From NCBI GenBank assembly GCA_964651335.1, contig CAZYVT010000006.1, positions 27,433 to 91,432 of the forward strand: a DNA stretch of 64,000 nt. Direction: 5' to 3'. Origin of the DNA: 2-02-FULL-66-14 sp964651335. Lineage in GTDB: Bacteria > Pseudomonadota > Gammaproteobacteria > Burkholderiales > SG8-39. The notes beneath the pieces are model-generated. The model was not told the origin of the DNA, searched no databases, and saw only the letters and a program-made list of their open reading frames with translations. Position numbers and translations under genes: made by a program. Of this stretch, positions 24,662-33,236 are shown piece by piece. The stretch's first letter is position 1. Each line of letters begins with the position of its first letter.

Positions 24662-25654
24662 ATGCAACACCTCCGCTTTGGCCGCACCGGCTTGCAAGTC
24701 TCGCGCCTGTGCCTCGGCACCATGACCTTCGGCCTGCAGTGCGACGAGAAGATTTCGCACTCCATACTCGACGCAGCAGCCGAGGCCGGCATCACCTTTC
24801 TCGACACCGCCGACGTCTATCCGCTCGGCGGCAAGCTCGAGGATGCCGGGCGCACGGAAGAGATCATCGGCCGCTGGCTGCGAGGCAAGCGCGAAAAGTT
24901 CGTGCTCGCGACGAAGTGCAGCGGCAAGATGGGGCCGGCGCCCTGGCAGCAAGGAACCTCGCGCAAGCACGTGCTCTCGGCGATCGATGCGTCGCTCAAG
25001 CGGCTCGGCACCGATTACGTGGACCTCTACCAGGTGCATCACTTCGACGCCGCGACGCCGGTGGACGAAACGGTGGAAGCGTTCGACGCGGTGGTGAAAA
25101 GCGGCAAGGCGCGCTACGTCGGCGTTTCCAACTACCACGCCTACCGCGTCGCGCGCGCGCTCGGCCGCGCTGAAGCGCTCGGCCTCGCAAAGCTCGTCTC
25201 GGTGCAGCCGCGCTACAACCTGCTCTTCCGCCAGATCGAGCGCGAGCTGCTGCCGCTGTGCGAGGAGGAAGGCCTCGCCCTCATGCCCTACAACCCGCTC
25301 GCGGGCGGCCTGCTCACCGGCAAGCACCGGCGCGCCGCGCCTCCACCCGAGGGCTCGCGCTTCACCCTCGGCACCGCGGGCAAGATGTACGCCGAGCGCT
25401 ACTGGAGAGAGCGCGAGCTCGACACCGTGGACGCATTCGTCGCGCTGGCGAAGGAACACGATATCCCGCCCGTTACGCTCGCTGTGGCCTGGGTGCTCGC
25501 CCATCCCGCGGTCACCGCGCCGATCGTCGGTGCGAGCAAGCCCGAGCAGCTCGCCACCAGCGTCGCCGCGGCCGAATACAAGCTCGATCCGAAGCTCAAG
25601 GAACAGCTCGACCTGCTTTCGCACGAATACCGCATGGGCGACGCCGCGCGCTGA
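24662..25654 (+). CDS. aldo/keto reductase
   Basis: The 330-residue protein is a complete TIM-barrel aldo/keto reductase that reduces carbonyls with NADPH in the cytosol. The catalytic tetrad is present: Asp48 and Tyr53 (LDTADVYPLGG), Lys85 (LATKCSGKMG) and His126 (YQVHHFD). The C-terminal cofactor segment APIVGASKPEQL is intact. The start at ATG 24662 (MQHLRFGRTG) fits the family; an earlier in-frame start would overlap hicA. The group resembles YajO/Tas-type reductases of unknown natural substrate. It lies directly upstream of the fused ATP-grasp/alpha-E gene on the same strand, which may be incidental. Confidence 0.92.
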   Translation: MQHLRFGRTGLQVSRLCLGTMTFGLQCDEKISHSILDAAAEAGITFLDTADVYPLGGKLEDAGRTEEIIGRWLRGKREKFVLATKCSGKMGPAPWQQGTSRKHVLSAIDASLKRLGTDYVDLYQVHHFDAATPVDETVEAFDAVVKSGKARYVGVSNYHAYRVARALGRAEALGLAKLVSVQPRYNLLFRQIERELLPLCEEEGLALMPYNPLAGGLLTGKHRRAAPPPEGSRFTLGTAGKMYAERYWRERELDTVDAFVALAKEHDIPPVTLAVAWVLAHPAVTAPIVGASKPEQLATSVAAAEYKLDPKLKEQLDLLSHEYRMGDAAR

Positions 25655-25704
25655 CGCGGGTGCTTTTGCACCCGATCAGGGCGGGTGCTACCCTGCCGCG
25701 CGCC

Positions 25705-28185
25705 ATGCCCAGGGAGCTGCTCGCCGACTATCCGCAGGCCAACGGGCGCTACGACGAGATGTTCGCGGCGCCGCAGGAGCCGCGCGCGTACTGGAAGTCG
25801 ATGCTCGAGCAGCTCGCCGCCGAGCCCGCGGAGCGCATGCGCGAGCGGCTGCAGTCGGTGCAGCGCCAGATGCGCGAGAACGGCGTCACCTACAACGTGT
25901 ACGCCGATCCCCAGGGCGCGGACCGTCCCTGGGAGCTCGATCTGCTGCCGCTCATCCTGCCGCAGGAGGAATGGAGCGGAATCGAGGCGGCGATCGTCCA
26001 GCGCGCGACGCTGCTCAATGCGACTCTGCTCGATGTTTACGGCGAGCAGCGGCTGTTGAAGGAAGGACTGCTCCCACCCGCGCTGGTGCACGGGCACGCG
26101 GGCTTTCTGCGCCCCTGTCACGGCGTGAAGCCGCCCGGCGGCGTGATGCTGCACCTGTACGCCGCCGACCTCGCGCGCTCGCCGGACGGGCAATGGTGGG
26201 TGTTGGACGACCGCACCCAGGCGCCCGCGGGCGCGGGCTACGCGCTCGAGAACCGCATCGTCATCTCGCGCGCGTTCCCTGAGCTGTTCCGCGATCTCAA
26301 GATCCAGCATCTCGCGAGCTTCTTCGCCACGCTGCGCGACAGCCTCGCGCACTGGGCGCCCCAGGACGGCGGGACCGGCCCCTTCACTGTCCTGCTCACG
26401 CCAGGGCCGCTGAACGAAACGTACTTCGAGCACGCGTATCTGGCGCGCTACCTCGGCTTGCCGCTCGTAGAGGGCAGCGATCTCACGGTGCGCGAGGGCT
26501 GCGTCTGGCTGAAAACTCTCTCCGGCCTGAAACGCGTGCATGCCGTGCTGCGGCGCCTGGACGACGATTACTGCGATCCGCTCGAGCTGCGCGGCGATTC
26601 CACGCTCGGCATCCCGGGCCTGGTAGACGCCACGCGCCGCGGCAATGTGCTGGTGGCGAACGCTCTCGGCGCGAACCTCCTCGAGTCGGGCACTCTGCTC
26701 GGCTTCCTGCCGCGGTTGTGCGAAAGACTGCTCGGCGAAGGGCTGAAGATGCCCTCGGTCGCGACCTGGTGGTGCGGCGAGCCGCCGGCACTGAAGAGCG
26801 TGATCGAAAACCTCGAGCACCTGGTGGTCAAGTCGGCGTTCCCGCAGCTCCGGGTCGAGCCGATGTTCGGCGAGGACCTCGACGAACGCGGCAGGAAGCG
26901 CGTCACCGCCGTGCTGCGCGCGCGGCCGAACGACTACGTCGCGCAGGAAATCGTGCAGTTGTCGCAGGCGCCGGTCTGGGACCGCTCGCATCACCGGCGG
27001 CTGCTCGCGCGGGCGATGGGGCTGCGTGTCTATGCCTGCGCCAGTCCGAACGGCTACGTCGCAATGCCGGGCGGCCTGACGCGGGTGGCGAGCGCGGCCG
27101 ATACGCGCGTGATCTCGATGCAGCGCGGAGGAAGCAGCAAGGACACCTGGGTGATCGCCTCAGGGCCGGTGAGCACGTTCAGCCTGCTGCGGCGCGCGAT
27201 CGGTCCCGGGGAGCTGGTGCGCGCCGGCACCAACCTGTCGAGCCGCGTGGTCGAGAACCTGTTCTGGTTCGGCCGCTACTCCGAGCGCTGCGACGCCACC
27301 GCGCGGCTGCTGCGCGTGGCCCTCGGCCGCCTGGTGGACGAAATTCCCGGAGACGACGAGCGCGTGCGGCCGATGATCGTGGAGCTGATGCGCCGCGCGG
27401 GCATCTTACCCGCGGGCGAGCGCGATCCGGAGGACGTCGAGCTCGCGCGCGCGCTGCGCGCCGCGGTCGCGGACGAATCCCGGCCCGGCCTTGCGAGCGG
27501 ACTGCGCGAGCTCGCGCGCGTGGCTTCGCTTCTCAGGGAGCGGCTCTCGCTCGACAACTGGCGCACCCTCAACCGGATGACTCGCGGCCTCCCGGTGCAC
27601 AGGGGCCGGCATCTGGCGCTCGCCGACGTGCTGGCCGAGCTCGACACCACGATAGCGTCGTTCACGACGATGTCCGGATATGCGCTCGACGGGATGACGC
27701 GCGACCCGGGGTGGCGCTTTCTTTCCATTGGACGGCGCATCGAACGGCTGCAGACGCTCGCCACCACTCTCAAGCTCGCGCTTGCCGGGCCGCCCGAGGC
27801 CGACCTTTCCTGGCTCCTGCGGCTTTCCGATTCGATCATCACCTATCGCGCGCGCTACATGACGCATCCGGAGTGGTTGCCGGTGCTCGATCTGCTGGTG
27901 TGCGACGAGGCGAATCCGCGCTCGATCGCCTTCCAGGTGCTCGGGCTGCAGGACTTCGTGCGCCGGCTCACCGAGCTGTTTGGCAATTTCGGCGACGAGC
28001 GGTTCGAGTCCTCGGTGGCGGCGCTGAAGAGCATCGACCCGGGCGCGGACCTCCGGCCGGGCAGTGAGCGCCTGGCCGCGCTGCTGGAGGAGTGGTACCA
28101 GGCCTCCTTCCGGCTCGGGGAGCAGCTCGGACTGCGCTTCTTCAGCCACGTCGGCGAGTCGAGCCGGCAGACCTTTGCAACTTGA
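25705..28185 (+). CDS. fused circularly permuted ATP-grasp / alpha-E protein
   Basis: The 826-residue protein joins both partners of the first cluster into one chain. Residues about 1-490 are a circularly permuted ATP-grasp domain (LLNATLLDVYGEQRLLKEG, WWVLDDRTQAPAGAGYALEN, the VVKSAFPQ segment, MPGGLTRVAS, QRGGSSKDTWVI). Residues about 510-820 are the alpha-E domain with its ER motifs (ENLFWFGRYSERCDATARLL and SIGRRIERLQTLATTL). The predicted activity is ATP-driven amide ligation. Its stop shares one base with the start of the downstream transglutaminase gene. The ATG at 25705 starts the homologous region; longer frames upstream run into the reductase gene and are rejected. Confidence 0.92.
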   Translation: MPRELLADYPQANGRYDEMFAAPQEPRAYWKSMLEQLAAEPAERMRERLQSVQRQMRENGVTYNVYADPQGADRPWELDLLPLILPQEEWSGIEAAIVQRATLLNATLLDVYGEQRLLKEGLLPPALVHGHAGFLRPCHGVKPPGGVMLHLYAADLARSPDGQWWVLDDRTQAPAGAGYALENRIVISRAFPELFRDLKIQHLASFFATLRDSLAHWAPQDGGTGPFTVLLTPGPLNETYFEHAYLARYLGLPLVEGSDLTVREGCVWLKTLSGLKRVHAVLRRLDDDYCDPLELRGDSTLGIPGLVDATRRGNVLVANALGANLLESGTLLGFLPRLCERLLGEGLKMPSVATWWCGEPPALKSVIENLEHLVVKSAFPQLRVEPMFGEDLDERGRKRVTAVLRARPNDYVAQEIVQLSQAPVWDRSHHRRLLARAMGLRVYACASPNGYVAMPGGLTRVASAADTRVISMQRGGSSKDTWVIASGPVSTFSLLRRAIGPGELVRAGTNLSSRVVENLFWFGRYSERCDATARLLRVALGRLVDEIPGDDERVRPMIVELMRRAGILPAGERDPEDVELARALRAAVADESRPGLASGLRELARVASLLRERLSLDNWRTLNRMTRGLPVHRGRHLALADVLAELDTTIASFTTMSGYALDGMTRDPGWRFLSIGRRIERLQTLATTLKLALAGPPEADLSWLLRLSDSIITYRARYMTHPEWLPVLDLLVCDEANPRSIAFQVLGLQDFVRRLTELFGNFGDERFESSVAALKSIDPGADLRPGSERLAALLEEWYQASFRLGEQLGLRFFSHVGESSRQTFAT

Positions 28186-29087
28186 TGCGGTTTCAAGTCC
28201 TCCACGAAACGCATTACCGCTACTCGAGCCCGGTGGTGCTCTCGCAGCAGCTCCTGCATCTCACGCCGCGGACGCTGCGATGGCAATCGTGCGACGCGCA
28301 TCGCGTCACGGTGGAGCCGCAACCGGGGGAGTTCGACCAGCGCGACGACTACTACGGGAATCGCACAGTGCACGTGTTGCTCGCCGTGCCGCACGAAGAG
28401 CTGCTGGTGCGCGCCGAGTCCGACGTGAGGCTGGAGCCGCGCGAGAAGGCCGCGCTCGCCTCGCCGCAGACGCAGTGGGAGACGGTGCGCGACCGCCTGC
28501 ACGCGCTCGACGCGCCGCTGCCGCTCGAGCCGGCGGAATTCCTCCATGAATCGCCGCACGTCGAAACCTGGCGCGAACTCGGCGACTACGCGGGGAAGAG
28601 CTTCCCCCAGGGGCGCGGCGCGCTCGAGGCGGCGCGCGACCTCGCGCGGCGCATCCACAAGGACTTCACTTTCGACAAGAAGGCGACCAGCGTCTCGACG
28701 CCGTTGCGGCAGGTGGTCAAGCAGCGCCGCGGCGTGTGCCAGGATTTCGCGCACCTGATGATCGGCTGCCTGAGATCCGTCGGGCTTTCCGCGCGCTACG
28801 TCAGCGGCTACATCCTGACCGATCCGCCGCCCGGCAGGCCAAGGCTCATCGGCGCCGACGCCTCGCACGCGTGGGTGTCGGTGTACTGCGGCGACCAGGC
28901 AGGCTGGGTGGACATCGATCCGACCAACGACTGCCTGGTGGACGACGAACACGTCACGCTCGGCTGGGGCCGCGATTTCGGCGACGTGACGCCGATGCGC
29001 GGCGTGATTCTCGGCGGCGGCGAGCAGGAGCTCGAGGTTCGCGTCACCGTCACGCCGCTGAGCGAGGAAGCGGAAACCCCACGCTGA
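28185..29087 (+). CDS. transglutaminase-like protein of the amidoligase cluster
   Basis: The 300-residue protein has the transglutaminase N-terminal beta domain (FQVLHETHYRYSSPVVLSQQ) and the papain-like core with Cys185 in RRGVCQDFAHL, His228 in ADASHAWVSVY and Asp245 in VDIDPTND. Family members are predicted cysteine peptidases or amide-exchange enzymes, here acting on the product of the ATP-grasp partner. No signal peptide is present, so it is cytosolic. The ATG at 28185 overlaps the stop of the fusion gene (TGATG). It ends the second amidoligase set. The common further partner, an Anbu-type peptidase, is not in the window. Confidence 0.92.
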   Translation: MRFQVLHETHYRYSSPVVLSQQLLHLTPRTLRWQSCDAHRVTVEPQPGEFDQRDDYYGNRTVHVLLAVPHEELLVRAESDVRLEPREKAALASPQTQWETVRDRLHALDAPLPLEPAEFLHESPHVETWRELGDYAGKSFPQGRGALEAARDLARRIHKDFTFDKKATSVSTPLRQVVKQRRGVCQDFAHLMIGCLRSVGLSARYVSGYILTDPPPGRPRLIGADASHAWVSVYCGDQAGWVDIDPTNDCLVDDEHVTLGWGRDFGDVTPMRGVILGGGEQELEVRVTVTPLSEEAETPR

Positions 29088-29138
29088 TTTCGCAGGTGCG
29101 TTAATATGGCCATTGAGATGGCCGTCTCGGGACGCGTC

Positions 29139-29375
29139 ATGGAAAAACAGGTGTCAATCGCGGAAGCCAAGGACCATTTCTCCGAGATCATTCAGGCTGC
29201 GGAGCGAGGTGCGGTCGTTGTCGTCACGCGGCGCGGCAAGCCGGTCGCGCGGCTGGTCGCGGAAAGCGAATTCCAGCGGTTGACCCGGCGCAAGAAGCCG
29301 ATCGCCTGGGGAGACAGGCTCGTCGACCTGCGGGGCTTCAAGTTTGACCGCGAGGATGCCAACTCGCGCCGTTGA
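29139..29375 (+). CDS. Phd/YefM-type antitoxin without intact toxin
   Basis: The 78-residue protein has the Phd/YefM DNA-binding fold: VSIAEAKDHFSEIIQAAERG, then VVVTRRGKPVARLV and a toxin-binding tail FQRLTRRKKPIAWGDRLVDL. The ATG at 29139 is preferred over that at 29106 because a TAATAT -10-like box (29102-29107) overlaps the earlier one. Normally such a gene is followed by a complete PIN (VapC-like) toxin; here only a short C-terminal toxin remnant follows, overlapping the antitoxin stop. It is thus an orphan antitoxin, perhaps still an autorepressor or a defence against related toxins. Confidence 0.85.
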   Translation: MEKQVSIAEAKDHFSEIIQAAERGAVVVVTRRGKPVARLVAESEFQRLTRRKKPIAWGDRLVDLRGFKFDREDANSRR

Positions 29376-29524
29376 CGGCGCAGACGCTCTTTTCGGAGGA
29401 CCTGCAGGACGGTCAGGTGATTGACGGCGCCCTGTCCATCCGATCGCCTTTCCGGCATGCGCTGGAACAGACCAGGCCGGCATACCGCGCCCGCCGCGCG
29501 CGCCGCTCGCGGGCGAAACGCTGA
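29372..29524 (+). pseudogene. C-terminal relic of a PIN-domain toxin
   Basis: A 50-codon frame opens at TTG 29372, overlapping the antitoxin stop codon, and reads LTAQTLFSEDLQDGQVIDGA, then LSIRSPF. This is the C-terminal signature of PIN toxins as I know it (SEDL-Q-x-G-x-I-x-G-x-x-I-x-N/S-P-F), including the last acidic active-site residue. The first roughly 110 residues, with the other three acidic residues, are absent. The tail after SPF is an arginine-rich run with no homology. It cannot be an active nuclease; the position right after a Phd/YefM antitoxin confirms its origin. Confidence 0.6.
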
Positions 29525-29533
29525 GGCCGGCCC

Positions 29534-30823
29534 ATGCCAGACCGCAAATTCGGAATCGAAACGTTGTGCCTGCACGCCGGACAGATTCCCGATCCGGCCA
29601 CCGGCGCGCGCGCGGCGCCCATTTACCAGACCACCTCGTTCGTCTTCGACTCCGCAGACCACGCGGCGAGCCTGTTCAACCTGCAGACGTTCGGCAACGT
29701 CTACTCGCGGATCTCGAACCCGACCGTGGCCGTGCTCGAGGAGCGCATGGCGGCGATCGAGAACGGCCGCGCGGCGCTCGCCTGCGCCACCGGGCAGGCG
29801 GCGGAGGTGACCGCGATCCTCACGCTCGTAAAGAGCGGCGATCACATCGTTTCAGCCTCGACGCTCTACGGCGGCACGCACACGCTGCTCGGCGTGAACC
29901 TGAAAAAGCTCGGCGTCGAAACGACCTTCGTCCATCCGGACGATCCGGAGGACTTCCGGAGGGCGATCCGTCCGAATACGAAGCTGCTGTTCGCCGAGAC
30001 GCTCGGCAACCCGCTCATCAACATCGTGGACATCGAGGCGCTCGCCGGCATCGCGCGCGAGGCGGGCGTGCCGCTCGTGCTCGATAACACCGTGCCCTCG
30101 CCGTACCTGTGCCGGCCGCTCGATTGGGGCGCGGACATCGTCGTGCATTCGGCGACCAAGTACATCGGCGGGCATGGGACGACCATGGGCGGCGTCATCG
30201 TCGAGTCGGGCAGGTTCGATTGGGGAAACGGCAAGTTTCCCGAGTTCACTACGCCTTCGCCGGGGTATCACGGCGTGATCTTCCACGAGACCTTCGGCGA
30301 CTTCGGCTACACGATGAAGGCGCGCATGGAGATCATGCGCACGTTCGGAGCGGCGCTTTCGCCGATGAACGCGTGGCTGCTGCTGCAGGGACTGGAAACG
30401 CTCCCCGTGCGCATGGACCGGCATTGCGCGAACACGCTTGCCGTCGCGCTGTTCCTCAAGCAGCATCCGCGCGTGGCGTGGGTGAACTACCCGGGCCTTC
30501 CCGACAGCAAGTACCACGCGCTCGCGAAGAAGTACCTGCCCAAGGGTGCGTCAGGGCTGCTCAATTTCGGCGTCAAGGGGGGAGCCAAGGCAGGCGTGCG
30601 CTTCATCGAGGCGGCACAGTTCATGAGCCATCTCGCCAACATCGGCGACGCCAAGACGCTCATCATCCATCCCGCCTCCACCACGCACCGGCAGATGAGC
30701 GACGAGGACCAGTTGAAGGCGGGCGTGACCCCCGACATGGTCCGCATGTCGGTCGGCATCGAGTCGATCGACGACATCCTCTGGGACATTGACCAGGCGC
30801 TGACCGAGGCGGCGCGGGGGTAG
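29534..30823 (+). CDS. metY: O-acetylhomoserine sulfhydrylase (aminocarboxypropyltransferase)
   Basis: The 429-residue PLP enzyme of the Cys/Met metabolism family forms homocysteine from O-acetylhomoserine and sulfide in the cytosol. It has the family opening ETLCLHAGQIPDPATGARA, the YSRISNPTVAVLEERMAAIE block, the PLP lysine Lys209 in VHSATKYIGGHGT, and the long C-terminal half (FGDFGYTMKARMEIMRTFGA, HPASTTHRQMSDEDQLKAG) that sets MetY apart from shorter gamma-lyases. The length of 429 fits MetY. A methionine-gamma-lyase role cannot be ruled out from sequence alone but is less likely. Confidence 0.93.
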   Translation: MPDRKFGIETLCLHAGQIPDPATGARAAPIYQTTSFVFDSADHAASLFNLQTFGNVYSRISNPTVAVLEERMAAIENGRAALACATGQAAEVTAILTLVKSGDHIVSASTLYGGTHTLLGVNLKKLGVETTFVHPDDPEDFRRAIRPNTKLLFAETLGNPLINIVDIEALAGIAREAGVPLVLDNTVPSPYLCRPLDWGADIVVHSATKYIGGHGTTMGGVIVESGRFDWGNGKFPEFTTPSPGYHGVIFHETFGDFGYTMKARMEIMRTFGAALSPMNAWLLLQGLETLPVRMDRHCANTLAVALFLKQHPRVAWVNYPGLPDSKYHALAKKYLPKGASGLLNFGVKGGAKAGVRFIEAAQFMSHLANIGDAKTLIIHPASTTHRQMSDEDQLKAGVTPDMVRMSVGIESIDDILWDIDQALTEAARG

Positions 30824-30836
30824 GAGCGAGCGGGCC

Positions 30837-31928
30837 CTAGAAGGCGTGTCGCAGCGCGACCGACCAGATGCGCGGATCCTCGCCTGCAGCCACCGCGGCG
30901 GAAGCGCTGCCCTGTCCTGCCGCCGAGTTGTACAGGTTGTAGATCGCGCCGGCGTCGTTCGAGACGCTGGCGTAGGTCACTCCGACCGAAGTCCGCTTCG
31001 AGAGATCGTACGCGTAGGCAAGGGCGAACATCCGCGCGCCGTCCGCTGCGGCAGTGGCCTTGTCGTCGCGCGCCTTGCTGTACTCGGCGTAGAAGTTGTG
31101 GCGGCCGGCCGTGTAGCGCAGCGGGACCGACCACGCGGTGCGGTTGCTGGTGACCGCGCCGGTCGCGCCGGTAATAAATTTCGCACGGTCCCACGCCAGG
31201 CCGAGCTTGAGACCATCCCAGACATGATAGCCCCAGAGCCGGTCTCCCTTCTGGTCGGCGGTGAGGAACGCATCGGGCTTGGAGTTCCAGTTGCTCCAGC
31301 CGATCTGCCAGCTCACCGCGGTGTAGCTCGGCACGAAATTCCAGGCGCGGCCCCTGCGTACGCTGCTTCCGATATCTGCTTCGGCCGCGGCCGGGTTCGT
31401 CGAGTAGGCGGCGGTCACGGCAAGGCCGTTCCAGTTCGGCGAGTCGTACCGTACGACATTCGCCGTTCGGGTGTTTCCCGCGATCGCGGTTCCTCCTCCT
31501 CCCGCGAATGCGAGCAACGCGATGTTCTGCGCCTTGTACGAGCCGCCTTTCGCGGCGATCTCGGAAGGCGAATTGTGGTAGTGCAGGTCGAAGCGGCCGA
31601 GCGCGAGCGTCCCCCAGCTCTTGCTGCGCAGCCCGACCCAGTTGTTTCCGTTGGCGGCGTCTGCGCCAGAATCCAGCGTCACGCGCCAGTCGAGCTGGCC
31701 GACGGCCTGCAGACCGCCGCCAAGGTCCTCGATCACCTGAAAGATGATTCGCGAGGCCTCGTCCGCGACCCGGCCTTCGCTGCTTGGAGACTTGGTCGTC
31801 TGGTCGAGCTTGACGTTCTCCACGGCCATCTTGAAAAAACCGCTCATGCTCACGCCCGACTGCGCAAGCGCGGCCACGGGAAAGGCGCATGCGACCGTGA
31901 CTGCGGCGGCGATCGGTATTTTGCCCAT
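30837..31928 (-). CDS. outer-membrane porin, betaproteobacterial type
   Basis: The 363-residue protein is a classical 16-strand trimeric porin. A signal peptide ending ALA-QS (about residue 23) is followed by SGVSMSGFFKMAVENVKLD. Alternating amphipathic strands follow, with GLRSKSWGTLALGRFD near residue 105 (the highly conserved G-x-x-G-x-L-x-x-G-R block). The last strand, IWSVALRHAF, ends in the C-terminal phenylalanine needed for BAM assembly. Two ATGs compete; 31928 is chosen because GGAGG lies six bases upstream, whereas it abuts the earlier ATG at 31934. The convergent MetY gene ends 14 bases away. Confidence 0.93.
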   Translation of the reverse strand: MGKIPIAAAVTVACAFPVAALAQSGVSMSGFFKMAVENVKLDQTTKSPSSEGRVADEASRIIFQVIEDLGGGLQAVGQLDWRVTLDSGADAANGNNWVGLRSKSWGTLALGRFDLHYHNSPSEIAAKGGSYKAQNIALLAFAGGGGTAIAGNTRTANVVRYDSPNWNGLAVTAAYSTNPAAAEADIGSSVRRGRAWNFVPSYTAVSWQIGWSNWNSKPDAFLTADQKGDRLWGYHVWDGLKLGLAWDRAKFITGATGAVTSNRTAWSVPLRYTAGRHNFYAEYSKARDDKATAAADGARMFALAYAYDLSKRTSVGVTYASVSNDAGAIYNLYNSAAGQGSASAAVAAGEDPRIWSVALRHAF

Positions 31929-32088
31929 GTGCATCCTCCGGCGGAACATTCTGCGACCAATGTACCCTGACCGTCGCTCTCGACGTTTGCCCTGGGTCAA
32001 GCACGTGGAGTAGATTGGCATGCGAAAACACGCTCGTGGGCGCACCCAAACCAGGTGTTGCACCCGGCAGCGCGGTCGGGAGAAGAAC

Positions 32089-33156
32089 ATGCTCAGCTGG
32101 CAGGTCATCGAACACGGCAAGCCGCTGCAGAAGGTGCTGACCGAGACTCCGAAACCCCAGGGCACCGAGGTTCTGGTGCGCGTCACACGCTCCGGCGTGT
32201 GCCATTCGGACCTGCACATCTGGGACGGATACTTCGATCTGGGCGGCGGCAAGCGCTTCTACGTCAAGGACCGCGGCTGCGTGCCGCCCTTCACCATGGG
32301 GCACGAACCCTTCGGTGTGGTGGAAGCCGTGGGACCGCGCGCCAAAGGGGTCAAGGTCGGCCAGAGGCGGATCGTGTTTCCCTGGATCGGCTGCGGCCAG
32401 TGCCCCGTATGCAGGGACGGGCTGGACAATTACTGCCTCAAACAGCGTTTCCTCGGCATCATGAGGCCGGGCGCATACGCCACGCACTTGCTCGTGCCGC
32501 ACCCCAGGTATCTGGTGAACGCCGGCGGAGTGGACGAGGCGTTCGCCTCCACGCTCGCCTGTTCCGGCCTCACCGCCTACAGCGCGATCAGCAAGATCCA
32601 GAAGCTCGATTCGCGCGACTGGGTAGCGGTGCTGGGTTGCGGAGGGCTCGGGCTCGTGGCGGTCTCGATCCTCAAGGCGAAGGGGATCCGCAACGTGATC
32701 GCCTGCGACGTGGATGATTTCAAGCTCGCGGCGGCGAAGAAGCTTGGCGCGAAGCGGACCCTCGACACGCGCGCGCCCGACGCCGCGCAGAAGCTGCAGG
32801 AGCTGGCGGGCGGCTACCTCGCTGCTGCGATCGATTTCGTCGGCATGCCGGCGACGCACGCGATCGCGTACCCGGCGTTGAGGAAAGGCGGCCGCTATAT
32901 CCTGTGCGGTCTGTTCGGCGGCGAGATCACCTTGTCGATGCCGCCGATCGCACAGCGCGCGGTCGCAATGATGGGCTCCTACGTCGGCAACCTCCAGGAG
33001 CTGAAGGCAGTCGTCGCCCTCGCGAAGAAGAAAAAACTCAAGCCCACCCCGGTCACGACGCGTCCGGCCGGCGAGGTGAACGCAATTCTGGAGGATCTCA
33101 AGGCAGGCAAGGTGCTCGGCCGCGTGGTGCTCGATTTCGAGCGCAACGATTCGTGA
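32089..33156 (+). CDS. zinc-dependent alcohol dehydrogenase
   Basis: The 355-residue medium-chain dehydrogenase oxidises alcohols with NAD(P). Catalytic zinc ligands are Cys38 (SGVCHSDLH) and His72-Glu73 (MGHEPFG); the structural zinc is held by Cys102, Cys105, Cys108 and Cys116 (GCGQCPVCRDGLDNYC). The cofactor motif GCGGLGLV is followed by the acidic CDVDD, favouring NAD. The segment between the catalytic ligands contains a short insertion, FDLGGGKRFYVKDRG, as in some alcohol/quinone-linked relatives. ATG 32089 follows GGGAGAAGAAC. It is divergent from the porin gene, with which it shares about 160 bases of upstream sequence. Confidence 0.92.
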   Translation: MLSWQVIEHGKPLQKVLTETPKPQGTEVLVRVTRSGVCHSDLHIWDGYFDLGGGKRFYVKDRGCVPPFTMGHEPFGVVEAVGPRAKGVKVGQRRIVFPWIGCGQCPVCRDGLDNYCLKQRFLGIMRPGAYATHLLVPHPRYLVNAGGVDEAFASTLACSGLTAYSAISKIQKLDSRDWVAVLGCGGLGLVAVSILKAKGIRNVIACDVDDFKLAAAKKLGAKRTLDTRAPDAAQKLQELAGGYLAAAIDFVGMPATHAIAYPALRKGGRYILCGLFGGEITLSMPPIAQRAVAMMGSYVGNLQELKAVVALAKKKKLKPTPVTTRPAGEVNAILEDLKAGKVLGRVVLDFERNDS

Positions 33157-33236
33157 ACTGCGTGCGTAAGGTGTACTAGGTCCCGGCTGGAACGGCGCCG
33201 TCATCCGCACGCGGCATGCTCGCTTAGAATAACCGC

